Part shown: positions 1 to 10,500 of the stretch, piece after piece
Layout of the letters: each line of letters starts with the position of its first letter
Numbering within the stretch: position 1 is the first letter of the stretch
NCBI GenBank assembly: GCA_934167685.1
Contig: CAKPLQ010000027.1
Span: 1-21,327 of the forward strand
Length of the DNA: 21,327 nucleotides
Source: an uncultured Clostridia bacterium
Lineage (GTDB): Bacteria > Bacillota > Clostridia > TANB77 > CAG-508
Direction of reading: 5' to 3'
Notes under the pieces: generated by a model
The model's database searches: none
What the model was told of the DNA's origin: nothing
Seen by the model: only the letters and a program-made list of their open reading frames with translations
Position numbers and translations under genes: made by a program

Positions 1-627
1 GTAAAATATAGAGATGAAAATGGTAAATTAAAAGAAAGAAAAGAATTATTAAAAGTTCCTAAGCTTGGAAAAGTTGCTTTTGAACAATGCGCAGGTTTTA
101 TTAGAATTCCTGATGGTATAAATCCATTAGAAAATACTGCAGTTCACCCAGAAAGTTATAAGCCTACAGAGAAATTGCTTGAACTTCTTGGTTTTAAAGT
201 TGCTGATTTAAAGGATAAAGATAATTTAATCTCTTTACGAGAGAAATTAAAATCTGTTAATGTTGCCGAAATTGCTGAAAAGCTTGAAATTGGTGAAATG
301 ACTCTAACTGATATTATTGACGAACTTTCTAAACCTGGTCGTGACCCAAGAGAAGATATGCCTAAGCCTGTTCTTCGTAGTGATGTTTTAAAATTTGAAG
401 ATTTAAAAGAAGGTATGATTTTAACTGGTACTGTTCGTAATGTTATCGACTTCGGTGCTTTTGTTGATATTGGTGTTAAATATGATGGCCTTGTTCATAT
501 TTCTGAAATGAGCGATTCTTATATTAAAAATCCTTCTGATTTGGTTTCAGTTGGTGATATCGTAAAAGTTAAGGTTATTAAAATTGACCAAGAACGTAAA
601 AAAGTAGGTCTTTCTATGAAAATATAA
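1..627 (+). CDS. tex: Tex-like S1 RNA-binding protein, C-terminal fragment
   Basis: This is the C-terminal 208 codons of a gene that begins upstream of the window; frame 1 is open from the first base. The first 60 residues contain a helix-hairpin-helix type segment (KLGKVAFEQCAGFIRI, then NPLENTAVHPESY) that is characteristic of the Tex/YqgF family. From about residue 130 there is an S1 RNA-binding domain (GMILTGTVRNVIDFGAFVDI, DGLVHISEM, KVIKIDQERKKVGLSMK). Tex proteins are cytoplasmic nucleic-acid-binding factors linked to transcription; the precise role is unsettled. The protein stops directly after the S1 domain, without the low-complexity tail seen in some homologues. A strong hairpin terminator follows the stop codon. 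Confidence 0.9.
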   Translation, partial: VKYRDENGKLKERKELLKVPKLGKVAFEQCAGFIRIPDGINPLENTAVHPESYKPTEKLLELLGFKVADLKDKDNLISLREKLKSVNVAEIAEKLEIGEMTLTDIIDELSKPGRDPREDMPKPVLRSDVLKFEDLKEGMILTGTVRNVIDFGAFVDIGVKYDGLVHISEMSDSYIKNPSDLVSVGDIVKVKVIKIDQERKKVGLSMKI

Positions 628-633
628 ATATTT

Positions 634-663
634 AAAAAGCATGTAGTAAAATACATGCTTTTT
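634..663. terminator. Bidirectional intrinsic terminator
   Basis: A perfect 12-bp stem (634-645 with 652-663, arm aaaaagcatgta) closes a 6-base loop and has A/T tracts on both sides. It lies between the convergent tex fragment and the HD-GYP gene and can serve both. Confidence 0.85.
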
Positions 664-679
664 ATCAATCTATAAAATT

Positions 680-1744
680 TTATTCACTAACATACTTTTC
701 TTGTATATCCTTTATTTTATCAAAATCATTATTTAATATATCAAGAAATACTTCTGCAATTTGTGAATCAAATTGAGTACCTTCACATCTTTTTATTTCT
801 TCTTTTACATGTTCAATATCAATTGGACCTCTGTAGCTTCTTCTACTTGTCATCGCATCAAAAGTATCAGCTACTGCTGCAATTCTAGCCACATATGGTA
901 TTTCTTCTCCTTTTAATCTTGAAGGATATCCATTACCATCATATCTTTCGTGATGATGTTTTACAATAGGTATAATATCTTTAAATATTACTGCTGAGCC
1001 CAGAATGTGTGCTCCTATTGATGGATGATTTTTTATTTGAGAATATTCGTCGTCAGTAAGTTTATCTGGTTTTAATAAAATACTATCTGGTATTCCTATT
1101 TTTCCAATATCATGGAATAAACCACCTATTCTCAATGTTTTTATTTGTTCTTCTGGTAATCCTAGCTTTTCTCCAATAAGAACAGAATACTCTGACACTC
1201 TATCTGAGTGACCTCTTGTATAAGAATCTTTAGCTTCTACTGTATATCTTAATGTTTGTACCATATCTAAATAAGCCTGCTCCAACTGTTCTTTTGAATC
1301 TTCTAATTGCTCATTTATTCTTTTGATTTCATCCATTTGTTTTACTGATTTAATTCCAGATTCAATTAACAATGTTAATTGGTCAAATTTATCGCTTTTT
1401 TCACAATATCCTTGAATGTCCAATCTTTTTATTGTTTCTAGTGGAGGAGCTAAGTCCTTATGTCCTGTTAGTAATAGAATATATAATTCTTTATTGAATT
1501 TTCTTATTTCTTCTACTACCTCATCACCATGTAATGGTGTCATCATAAAATCTAGCAACATTAGGTCAAAATGTTCTTGCCTAACCCTTTCTATTGCTTC
1601 AACGGGATTTGATACCCCAATAAATTCATAATTCGAATTTTCTAAAAGCACTCTTAATGAGTCTAATATGCCTTCTTCATCGTCTACTCCAATTATTTTG
1701 TATTTTCTTGCTCCATCAAATTGATTTTGCAGTGCTTTTCTCAT
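680..1744 (-). CDS. Response regulator with HD-GYP c-di-GMP phosphodiesterase domain
   Basis: The 354-residue protein has an N-terminal receiver domain (about 15-135) with the acidic pair D21/D22, phospho-acceptor D65 in LLLDFMM, T93 and K116. A coiled segment (about 135-165) leads to an HD-GYP domain with H179 in GHSDRVS, H211-D212 in HDIGKIGIPD and the signature HHERYDGNGYP (264-274). The receiver and catalytic residues all look intact, so it should hydrolyse c-di-GMP under phosphorelay control in the cytoplasm. ATG at 1744 follows a G-rich ribosome site (aggggtgg). No cognate kinase is adjacent; the nearest is the 7TM kinase that ends at 2702, on the same strand but beyond two opposing genes and a terminator. 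Confidence 0.92.
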   Translation of the reverse strand: MRKALQNQFDGARKYKIIGVDDEEGILDSLRVLLENSNYEFIGVSNPVEAIERVRQEHFDLMLLDFMMTPLHGDEVVEEIRKFNKELYILLLTGHKDLAPPLETIKRLDIQGYCEKSDKFDQLTLLIESGIKSVKQMDEIKRINEQLEDSKEQLEQAYLDMVQTLRYTVEAKDSYTRGHSDRVSEYSVLIGEKLGLPEEQIKTLRIGGLFHDIGKIGIPDSILLKPDKLTDDEYSQIKNHPSIGAHILGSAVIFKDIIPIVKHHHERYDGNGYPSRLKGEEIPYVARIAAVADTFDAMTSRRSYRGPIDIEHVKEEIKRCEGTQFDSQIAEVFLDILNNDFDKIKDIQEKYVSE

Positions 1745-1791
1745 TTTACCACCCCTAACCTCTTCTGTACAAATTCTTTTATTTATTTGAT

Positions 1792-1820
1792 ATTATATTA
1801 GTTTACAATTTAAAAATCAA
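1792..1820 (-). promoter_or_regulatory. Sigma-A promoter of the HD-GYP regulator
   Basis: Read on the minus strand: TTGATT (1815-1820), 17 bp, TATAAT (1792-1797). The predicted start is about 40 bases upstream of the ATG at 1744. Confidence 0.7.
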
Positions 1821-1962
1821 GTTTTTTGTTGAATTTGTTGTTAATATATTTTTATGTGTAGAATTTTATCACTCAATATGCTTATGTTAGTCTATTCAAA
1901 TACAGTTTTGTTGCATTTATATTACATTTGTATTTCTTTTTTATTACATTTTAAATTTTTAT

Positions 1963-1991
1963 TTGATTTTTGTATTTTCACTTGGTATACT
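1963..1991 (+). promoter_or_regulatory. Sigma-A promoter with extended -10 for the 91-residue gene
   Basis: TTGATT (1963-1968), 17 bp, TATACT (1986-1991) preceded by TGG. The predicted start (about 1998) falls on the ribosome binding site itself, so the leader would be only about 15 bases. Confidence 0.65.
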
Positions 1992-2012
1992 GGTTCTAAA
2001 GGAGGAAATTTG

Positions 2013-2288
2013 ATGGAAAATCTGAACTCTAATATTACTGATGATATCGAGGTTACAGAAATGATAGAAACTGAAAATAATCCCGAACTTGAGACAGATA
2101 CTGATGCCTCAAATTCATCAACTGACTTAATTGAATATAAAGAAGTAGATGAACCTTGTGTTGCATTAACTATAATTGGGGAAAATCGCCTTACTGATGC
2201 AGAAGTTTTTGTTAGGCGTGGATTTAAATTTTCTATTAAAGCTTTTTTCTCCACTTTAATACTTACTATAATGAATATGTTTATTTAA
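2013..2288 (+). CDS. Small acidic protein with hydrophobic C-terminal tail, unknown
   Basis: Unrecognised 91-residue protein. ATG at 2013 is chosen because aaaggagg lies 7 bases upstream and the promoter overlaps the longer reading frame that opens at 1854. Residues 1-47 are strongly acidic and low in complexity (many E, D, S, T, N). Residues 48-70 look folded (CVALTIIGENRLTDAEVFVRRG). Residues 71-91 form a basic-then-hydrophobic segment ending at the C-terminus (FKFSIKAFFSTLILTIMNMFI), which could be a tail anchor or a membrane-associated helix. It has its own promoter and terminator and is therefore monocistronic. No function is proposed. Confidence 0.6.
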   Translation: MENLNSNITDDIEVTEMIETENNPELETDTDASNSSTDLIEYKEVDEPCVALTIIGENRLTDAEVFVRRGFKFSIKAFFSTLILTIMNMFI

Positions 2289-2326
2289 AAGATAGTTTTT
2301 AATTTATATGATTAAAACTATCTTTT
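2287..2326 (+). terminator. Intrinsic terminator after the 91-residue gene
   Basis: A 13-bp stem (aaaagatagtttt at 2287-2299 with 2314-2326) is followed by a T tract to 2329. The left arm overlaps the stop codon. Confidence 0.8.
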
Positions 2327-2382
2327 TTTATTTAATCATATATTCATGTCTGTTTGGGTAGACTATTTTTGAGAAATTTCTT

Positions 2383-2390
2383 GCTATACT
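2383..2390 (+). promoter_or_regulatory. Extended -10 promoter element of the XRE gene
   Basis: TGCTATACT (2382-2390) has a TG-extended -10 and lies about 34 bases before the ATG at 2424. No good -35 is found at 16-18 bp, as expected for extended -10 promoters. Confidence 0.5.
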
Positions 2391-2423
2391 CAAGTATATC
2401 ATTTTAATAAGGAGTTGATTTTA

Positions 2424-2660
2424 ATGTACTTATCAGATGCAGTAAGAGATAGAATCAGATATTACCAAGGCCAAACAGGCATGAGTTTATGGGGATTATT
2501 TAAAGCTTCTGGTGTTCCAATGTCAACATTAGCAGCTTTTATGAGTAAAAGAACTGAACTAATAAAATTAGACACTCTACTTCACATTTGCGAAGGATTT
2601 GGTATCACTATTACTGAATTTTTTGAAAATGATATTTTCAAAGAAGTAGAACAAGATTAG
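2424..2660 (+). CDS. XRE-family HTH transcriptional regulator
   Basis: 78-residue, single-domain Cro/C1-type DNA-binding protein. Helix-turn-helix residues run about 18-65 (TGMSLWGLFKASGVPMSTLA, then KRTELIKLDTLLHICEGFGI) and end in ITEFFEND, the usual close of this fold. ATG at 2424 is preferred over the TTG at 2415 because aaggag (2409-2414) sits 9 bases upstream of it and abuts the TTG. No effector domain is present. It is flanked by its own promoter and a very strong terminator, so it is probably a free-standing regulator. Its target is not evident; the synthetase-kinase operon converges on it. Confidence 0.85.
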   Translation: MYLSDAVRDRIRYYQGQTGMSLWGLFKASGVPMSTLAAFMSKRTELIKLDTLLHICEGFGITITEFFENDIFKEVEQD

Positions 2661-2662
2661 TC

Positions 2663-2702
2663 AAAAAAACTGTCAAAAGGAAAACCTTTTGACAGTTTTT
2701 TT
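2663..2702. terminator. Strong bidirectional terminator
   Basis: A perfect 18-bp stem (2663-2680 with 2685-2702; core actgtcaaaagg) with a 4-base loop and A/T tracts on both sides. It separates the XRE gene from the end of the convergent synthetase-kinase operon. Confidence 0.92.
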
Positions 2703-4522
2703 TATTTGTTATTAAGTGGAATTATAATATTAAATGTTGTTCCTTTTCCTTCTTCTGTAACATATGTAATGTCTCCTCCAAAATGAGCTTTTATATTTGA
2801 ATATGACATATATAATCCAAGCCCTGTTCCATTTTTTCCTTTAGTTGTAACCATTTCTTTAAATAATCTGTCTTGTACTTCTTTTGGAAGTCCTCCTGCA
2901 AAGTCAGTTATAGAAATTACTATATCATTTCCTTTTTTATTTACTGCTAATTCAATGTTTTGGTCATGTTTTCCATCATATGCCTGTATTGCATTTGAAA
3001 TCATATTATTAACTACTTGCACCAAACTGTTTACATTACCATTTAATATTTGATTCTCATCTGTTCTCATAAGAACATTCATGTATATATATGCATTTTT
3101 CAACTCATGCTTCATTAATATATTTACTCTTTTTATAAGTTCACCTACAGTGAATTCTTCAGAATCATCACTTGATAATGATGCTACAGCTTGTCCTTTT
3201 ACAGTTGTTATAATATCTGACATATATTCTAAATGTGTTCTAATTTTAGGAATCCATTCTTCCATATCTTTTGCAATATCATGATGGTCTTGTGAATTTA
3301 CTAATGGATCATCTATTGATGAATCATATTCTTGTATTAAATTTTCCAATCCTTGTACTGCACCAGCTATTGACATTATTGGAGTTTTTAGATTGTGTGC
3401 AATTCCTCCTATCAATTGTCCAAGTCCAGCTAAACGTTCTCTTTCCATTAAGATATCTTGATTATTTTTTATTGTTTCCATATCTTCTTTATGTTGTGTT
3501 ATATCTTTTAATAAAAATAACGTTCCCAAAGATGTATTTTCTGATTTTATTGGTGTTATTTCTATTTTAAAATATTTTCTTATTTCTGAAAAATGCTGTT
3601 CAAAAGATACTGTTTCGTCTGTACTATTCGCTTTTTCAATTGCTTTTTCAATTTTTTTTACTGATTGCTTACTTACTTTTCGGTTGTCTAAGAACTTTAT
3701 GAAGTTTTTGCTTCTTATTTCTTCTGATTGTAATTTAAACATGTCTAAAAATGTTTTATTAAAATCTGTTATCATATTCGAATTACTTAATACTACATAA
3801 CCATCTGATATTCTATCTACTATCTTTTGTAACGCTATTGGAGCTACACCCAAAAATTGAAATTTAAATATTGCTATTGCACAACATATTACTGTTATTG
3901 TAAATGTTATTGGCGTTACATATATTGACATCGGTATTATTTTAAATGTTCCTAATATATTTACTACTAGCGGTACGCTTACTCCCAATACTATCAATAA
4001 AGATTGTTTTGAGAAAAATCCCGAATTCTTTATTGAAAATTTTAGCATATATATTATTCCTAATGCTAATAACATATATGAATATATATTATGTATTGTT
4101 GCATATGGTCCATAAACATTTTGTTGAAAATCTACGGAATAATGTTTATAAAATAAATGATGATAATCATTCGTCCATAATACTAATAGCGAAATTATAG
4201 GTATTATAAATAATAATAAATATCTTTTTTTAAATTCAATTTTGGTATTTGCATATATAAGCCCCATAAAGAATACAGCTACCGGTACAAAACAAGCTCC
4301 TATATATACAAAATAATCAAAATAAATTGGTTCAATATTTAGTGGTTCTGCTAATGTAATCTGTGCAATTAGCCCTACAGACCATAATATTAATAAACTT
4401 AATGCCCATACAAATACTTTATTTAATTGATTCTTACTTTTTTTCTTAGATAAATACATTATTAAAAATGCATTTATTATTGTTGTTATCACTAATGCAA
4501 TTAGTGTTTGATCTTTAGTCAT
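2702..4522 (-). CDS. 7TM membrane sensor histidine kinase, coupled to the NRPS gene
   Basis: 606 residues. Residues 1-225 are hydrophobic with about seven membrane helices and resemble the HisK N-terminal 7TM sensor family (WTNDYHHLFYK near 116-126, then YGPYATIHNIYSY at 137-149). A PAS-like domain follows (about 235-345). The dimerisation region carries phospho-acceptor H376 in GGIAHNLKTPIMS; Asn follows the His where many kinases have Glu. The ATPase domain has an N box (VVNNMISNAIQA, about 503-514), a relaxed G1 box (DFAGG, 540-544) and G2 box GKNGTGLGL (562-570). ATG at 4522 lies six bases after the synthetase stop and its ribosome site is inside the synthetase gene, so expression is coupled. 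No receiver gene follows it in the operon. Confidence 0.92.
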   Translation of the reverse strand: MTKDQTLIALVITTIINAFLIMYLSKKKSKNQLNKVFVWALSLLILWSVGLIAQITLAEPLNIEPIYFDYFVYIGACFVPVAVFFMGLIYANTKIEFKKRYLLLFIIPIISLLVLWTNDYHHLFYKHYSVDFQQNVYGPYATIHNIYSYMLLALGIIYMLKFSIKNSGFFSKQSLLIVLGVSVPLVVNILGTFKIIPMSIYVTPITFTITVICCAIAIFKFQFLGVAPIALQKIVDRISDGYVVLSNSNMITDFNKTFLDMFKLQSEEIRSKNFIKFLDNRKVSKQSVKKIEKAIEKANSTDETVSFEQHFSEIRKYFKIEITPIKSENTSLGTLFLLKDITQHKEDMETIKNNQDILMERERLAGLGQLIGGIAHNLKTPIMSIAGAVQGLENLIQEYDSSIDDPLVNSQDHHDIAKDMEEWIPKIRTHLEYMSDIITTVKGQAVASLSSDDSEEFTVGELIKRVNILMKHELKNAYIYMNVLMRTDENQILNGNVNSLVQVVNNMISNAIQAYDGKHDQNIELAVNKKGNDIVISITDFAGGLPKEVQDRLFKEMVTTKGKNGTGLGLYMSYSNIKAHFGGDITYVTEEGKGTTFNIIIPLNNK

Positions 4523-4528
4523 ATTTTT

Positions 4529-7500
4529 TCATTCTCCTTTTATTAAATCTAATACATACTCTATGTATTTAGAATTTATTCTTGGCCAATTGAATTTATA
4601 TTTTTCTAATAATTTTACAGTATGCTCAGATTTTATTTTTATATTGCTATTATAATTTAAATTTAAATTCTTATCAAGGTCATTTAATAATAAATTTGCC
4701 AAATCTGAATTTTCGCTTCTTAGAACTTTCTTTATTTTTTCTTTGAATATTTCATTTTCAACTATTTTTATATCTTTAATAATTTTTAACACATCTTTTA
4801 CAAAAACATGATTATTATTAAATATATGATATATTCTATTTTCATTGTTTGTGTATTTTATAATTTTCATTATTGCTGTTGCAGTGTAATCTATTGGTGT
4901 AAATTCCATATAATCATCTTCAAGATATTGTGGAATTACGCCTAATTTTATAAATGCTTTTAATCTGCTTATATATGCATTTTCACTTATATTTTCTTGG
5001 AATTTTCCATCTGACATTCTAGGCATTAAATTTCCAACTCTTAATATATATGCATCTGTACCTTTTAAAATAGCATCTAATATTCGCTTTTCCGCTTCAA
5101 ATTTACTTCTTATATAAACATTTTCTAAACTTTGTCCTATATAAAAGTTATTCTCACAGAAATCTATTTCTTCCGAAAATTCTTGTTCCATATAATATTG
5201 GTCAACAAGCGCATTACCAGAAACACTTAGTGTTGATATATGGAAAAGCTTTTTCTTAAATGTATCTGCAAAATTAATAAGTTTTTCTACACTTTTTACA
5301 TTTGTATTATAAAATTCTTGATAATTTCCATAATGAGATACTTTTGCTGCAGAATTTACTATTACATCAATAGAATTTCCAAGTTTAAATAATTCTTCTT
5401 GATTTAACCCAAATCCATCTTTTGCAATATCTCCTTCTAATGCAATTATTCTGTTATTAACATATTTATCATATTCATTGCCAAAATAATAATGTAATTT
5501 TCCAATTAACTTTTCTTCTATTGTCATTCCTGGCTCTTTTCTAATAATAACATAGATTTTTCCTGACTCATTTTTTAGAAATTCATCTAATATGTGAACA
5601 CCTAAAAATCCTGTTACACCAGTTAATAAAATATTTTCGAATTTGTTAACACTCAATTGTTCTGGAATTTTCATATTTTCTTTCAATATATTTTTGTATT
5701 TTTCATTTAAATAACTCAAGTCGTCTTTTTCTTCTTTTCTTTGTAATTTTTCTTCAATTTTGTCTGCTAATTGAGAAATCGTTGGATAAGCAAATATATC
5801 AGAATATGTTATTTTATCTGTAATTTTTAATAATTGAACATTTAAATTCATTGCTAATATAGAATCTCCACCTAATTCAAAGAAATTATCTTTTATTCCT
5901 ATTGGCTTAGTATTTAGAACCTTTTCCCATATAGCAACTAATTTAACTTCTAAATCAGTTTTTGGAGCCACATATTTATTTTTTTCGCTTTGTAGTACTC
6001 CATTTGGAACTGGTAATGCTTTTTTGTCTATTTTTCCATTTGGTGTATATGGAAATTTGTCTAATGCTGTAAAATATGAAGGTACCATATAATTAGGTAA
6101 TCTATAACTTAAATACCTTCTCAATTCATTTATTCTTATCCTTTTTACAGCTATATAATAGGCTGATATTATTTCTCTATTTCCTATTAATTGTTTTACT
6201 ACTTTAGCTTTCTTTATGGCAGGAAAACCTAACATTTCATTTTCTATTTCATCTAATTCAATTCTAAGCCCTCTGACTTTTACTTGATTATCAGCTCTTC
6301 CTAAATAATATATTTTTCCAGAATTATCATATTTGCAAACATCTCCGGTTTTATACATTATGCTATTTTCTATAAATGGATTTTCTATATACCTTTCTGA
6401 TGTTAAATCCTCTCTATTTAGATATCCTTTTCCAACTCCATCCCCTGCTATATACATTTCTCCTGCCACACCTACTGGAACTGTTTTTAGATTTTTATCT
6501 AATATGTATATCTGTGTATTAGCAAGTGGTACTCCTATATTTATTTCTTTATTTTCAGTTACATCTGTAAATGTAGAAAATACCGTTGTCTCACTTGGAC
6601 CATATCCATTATAAACTTTTCTAACTCCTAATTTTAGCAATTCGTCTCTTAATTTCAGTGGTAAAGCTTCTCCTGCAAGAGTTACATATTTAAGCTGGTT
6701 TAAATTTGGCATATCTTCAATATTATCTAAGAATATTTGCATTCTTGATGGTGTCATTTGAATAAGTTGCACATCATTTTTCTTTATTAATTCATTAAGT
6801 AATTGTGGAATCCTCTGTTCATCTTCATTCGCAAGCACTATTTTTAAGCCTTTTTGTAAGCATACCAATGTTTCAAAAACAAATATATCAAAACTTACTG
6901 TTGTAACAGAAGCTATATTTTTATATTCACATTTTTCTTTTAAGAAATCCACATTTTTATTTAAATATGCACATAGGTTTGATAAAGATTGATGCTTTAG
7001 CACAACTCCTTTAGGAAGTCCTGTTGAGCCAGATGTATAAATTATATATGCCGTATCCCCTGGTTTATTAATTAATTTTACATTACTTTCGGATTTATTA
7101 CTAATTTGTTCATCATATATATTTATTTTATTTTCAAAGTTCATTTTCTCAAATAATTCTTCATTTGTTATTAATACTTTTGCATCACTATTTTCTAACA
7201 TATATTCGATTCTTTTTTCTGGGTATGTTGGGTCTATTGGAATATAACATGCTCCTGATTTTAATACTCCTATTAATGTTGGAATTAATTCTAGTGACCT
7301 TGGCAACATAACCCCAACAATATCATTTGGTTTAATATTTTTTTCTTCTCTTAAATATCTAGCTAATTCATTCGCCTTTTCGTTTAGCTCTTTATATGTC
7401 AATTGTTTTCCTTCAAAAACAACAGCTATATTATTCGGTGTTTTATCTGCTTGAGTTTCAAATAGTTCTGCAATTGTTTTATCTTTTTGATAATCCATTT

Positions 7501-10500
7501 GTGTATCATTAAATTTATATAAAATTTCATTTTTTTCTGTCTCAGAAATTATTTCAATATCTTTTATTTTTGCATTAATATCTTGCATGATAAAATCTAT
7601 TGTATTCATGTAATGTTCAAACAATCTTTCTATTGTTTCTTTTTTAAATAAATCTGTACAATATTCAATATTTATTGTATGAACTTTTGGTTTTATTTCT
7701 AGTGATAAATTAAATTTCGAAATATTATTATTAATTTCCACTACTTGCGTTTCTGTATTATCCAGTTTAAGTGTATTTTCTTCTTTATTTTGATATGTAA
7801 ACATTACATCGAATAATGGGTTTCTTGAGTTATCTGCTTTTATTCCAAGCTTTTTTACCAACATATCAAATGGATATGGTTGTTGTGATAAGTCATCTAA
7901 TATTTGCTCTTTCATTTCATTTAGAAATTCCAAAAATGTTTTTTCATCATTTATATTAGCTTTTGTTACAATGTTATTTACAAACATTCCTATCATTCTT
8001 TTTAGTTCATTTTGAGTTCTATTTGCAATTGGACTTCCTAAAATGATTTCATTTTGCCCAGTATATTTATATAATAATGTATAAAATGCTGATATAAAAA
8101 ACATATATGGAGATGTTCCTATCTTCTTTGCAAATCTTTCTATTTTTCTAAATCTTTTTTCATCAATTACATTTGTAATTTTGTTTCCTTTGTAACTTCT
8201 ATTTGCATTCATTTTATAATCATATGGTAAATTTAATTGTTCAAAATCTGAATTTTTAAATTTATTTATCCAATAATTTTCTGTTTGTTTTATTTCTTCA
8301 TTTTTATTATATTTTTCTTCCCAAACCGCATAATCTTTATATTGTATTGGTATATTTTTTAAATTATCCCCATTATATAATCTCTCAAATTCTATAATGA
8401 AATTGTTCAAAGATATTCCATCCATAACTATATGATGTGCATCCATTAATACAAATGTTTTTTTGTTATCAATGTAATGTACTTCCATTCTTATTAACGG
8501 TTCTTTTTCTAATTTAAATGGTTTTGAAAATTTTCTTGTAAACTTTTCAATTTCATTTTCTTTATTATAAAATACAGATATTAATCCATCTACATTTTCT
8601 TCTATCTCTTGCATTATATTATCATTCTTTAATACAAATCTTGTTCTTAAAATACTATGTCTTTTTAAAATTTTGTTAAATGCTATTTTTATTTTATCTA
8701 AATCTAATATTTTATCTACTAATACTCCCCCCGGCATATTATAAACAAGATTATTGTCACCAATCATTTTTACATTATAATAAATTCTTTTTTGTGCAGA
8801 TGATAATGGATATGCTTCTTGAATTGGTGCTTTTTCTATTTTATTTTTTAACATATCTTTTGACTGATTTTCTGCTATATAGTCAGACATATCTTTTATT
8901 GAATATGTTGTTAATATATCTTTTATATTTATCTGCACATTGAATTTTGATAAGATTTTTGTTGACAATGTTATCGCTGTTAATGAGTCTCCACCTAATT
9001 CTAATAATGTATTATTTATTCCAACTTTATCAACTTGTAACATTTTCTCTACTATTTTTACTAGTTTTCTATCTATTTCATTTCTTGGTTTAACAACTTC
9101 ATTATTATTGTCATTAAAGTTAGGTTCTGGCAATGATTTTCTATCTATTTTGCCATTTTGTGTATGTGGAAATTTTTCTAATCTTACAAAATATTGAGGA
9201 ACCATGTATTCTGGTAATTCTTTATTTAACCTATCTTTTATAGTATTACTTTCCTCTCCTGATGATGTATAATATGCAATTAATGCTTCTCTATTATTGT
9301 TTAGTTTTCTCTTAACTACAATTGTTTGAATTATATTACTATCTTTTTCTATTGCATTTTCAATTTCTCCAAGTTCTACTCTAAATCCACGAATTTTTAC
9401 CTGAAAATCAGTTCTTCCTAAGTGTGTTATATCTCCATTTTCATTATAATATGCCAAATCATTTGTGTTGTATATTCGGTCATTTTCTTTAAATGGATTT
9501 TTTATAAATTTTTCTTTATTTAATTCTTCTCTTTTTAGGTAACCATTTGATACACCATCTCCACCTATATATAGCTCTCCTGGGACCTCAAATGGTAATA
9601 GTTTATGGTTTTTGTTTAAAATATAACATTGTGTATTTGCAATAGGTTTACCTATTATTATTGATTTTTCTTTTGTTAATTCTTTTACTGTTGACCATAT
9701 TGTTGTTTCTGTTGGACCATACATATTAAATATTTTTGCATGAGTTAATCTCTGCATTTTTGATAATAGTTTATTTCCTATTGATTCTCCTCCAACTAAA
9801 ATATCTGTTATATTTTTAGTAAATGTTAAATTTTCTTTATTTTCAAAAATAGTTGAATATCTTGAAGGAGTAGTTTGTATCATGTTTACATTGTTTTCTA
9901 AACATAATTTATTTAATAATGATGGCATATTTTGCTCGTTTTCATTAGCCAATATTAATGTCATTCCAGATGTTAATGTGCACCACATTTCTAATCCAAA
10001 TATATCAAAACATACTGTTGTTACAGATACCATATTTTTGTTTGGAGCAAATTCGATTATCTCTTTCATTCCTTTTACAAAATTATTTAAGTTTTTATTT
10101 GTTACCATTACACCTTTTGGCTTCCCTGTAGAACCAGAGGTGTATATTAAATATGCTAATGATTCAGCTTCTATTTTTAAATTTATATTTTCTTTGCTAT
10201 ATTTTTCTTTATCCTCTAAATCTATATTTATAATATTACAATTATCTAAAACATATCCTTTGGTTTTGTCATTAACTAGAACCAGTTTTGTTTCACTATT
10301 TTCTAGCATATATTTTATTCTATCTTGTGGATATTCTGGGTCAATTGGTAAGTATGTAGCACCACATTTTAATATTGCAATTAGCCCTATAAGCATTTCT
10401 GGTGAACGATTAAGCATTATTCCTATTATATCATTTGGCTTAATTCCTGCTTTTATAATTTGTCTGGCTAATTGATTTGCCTTTTCGTTTAATTCTTTAT

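Noticed and set aside
1854..2012. N-terminal extension of the 91-residue protein
   Set aside because: The extension overlaps the promoter and lacks a ribosome site; ATG 2013 has an ideal one.
1922..2254. 110-codon minus-strand frame
   Set aside because: Antisense to the better-supported plus-strand gene with promoter, ribosome site and terminator.
9882..10475. 197-codon plus-strand frame opposite the first adenylation domain
   Set aside because: Antisense to conserved NRPS core motifs, biased composition, no ribosome site or promoter.
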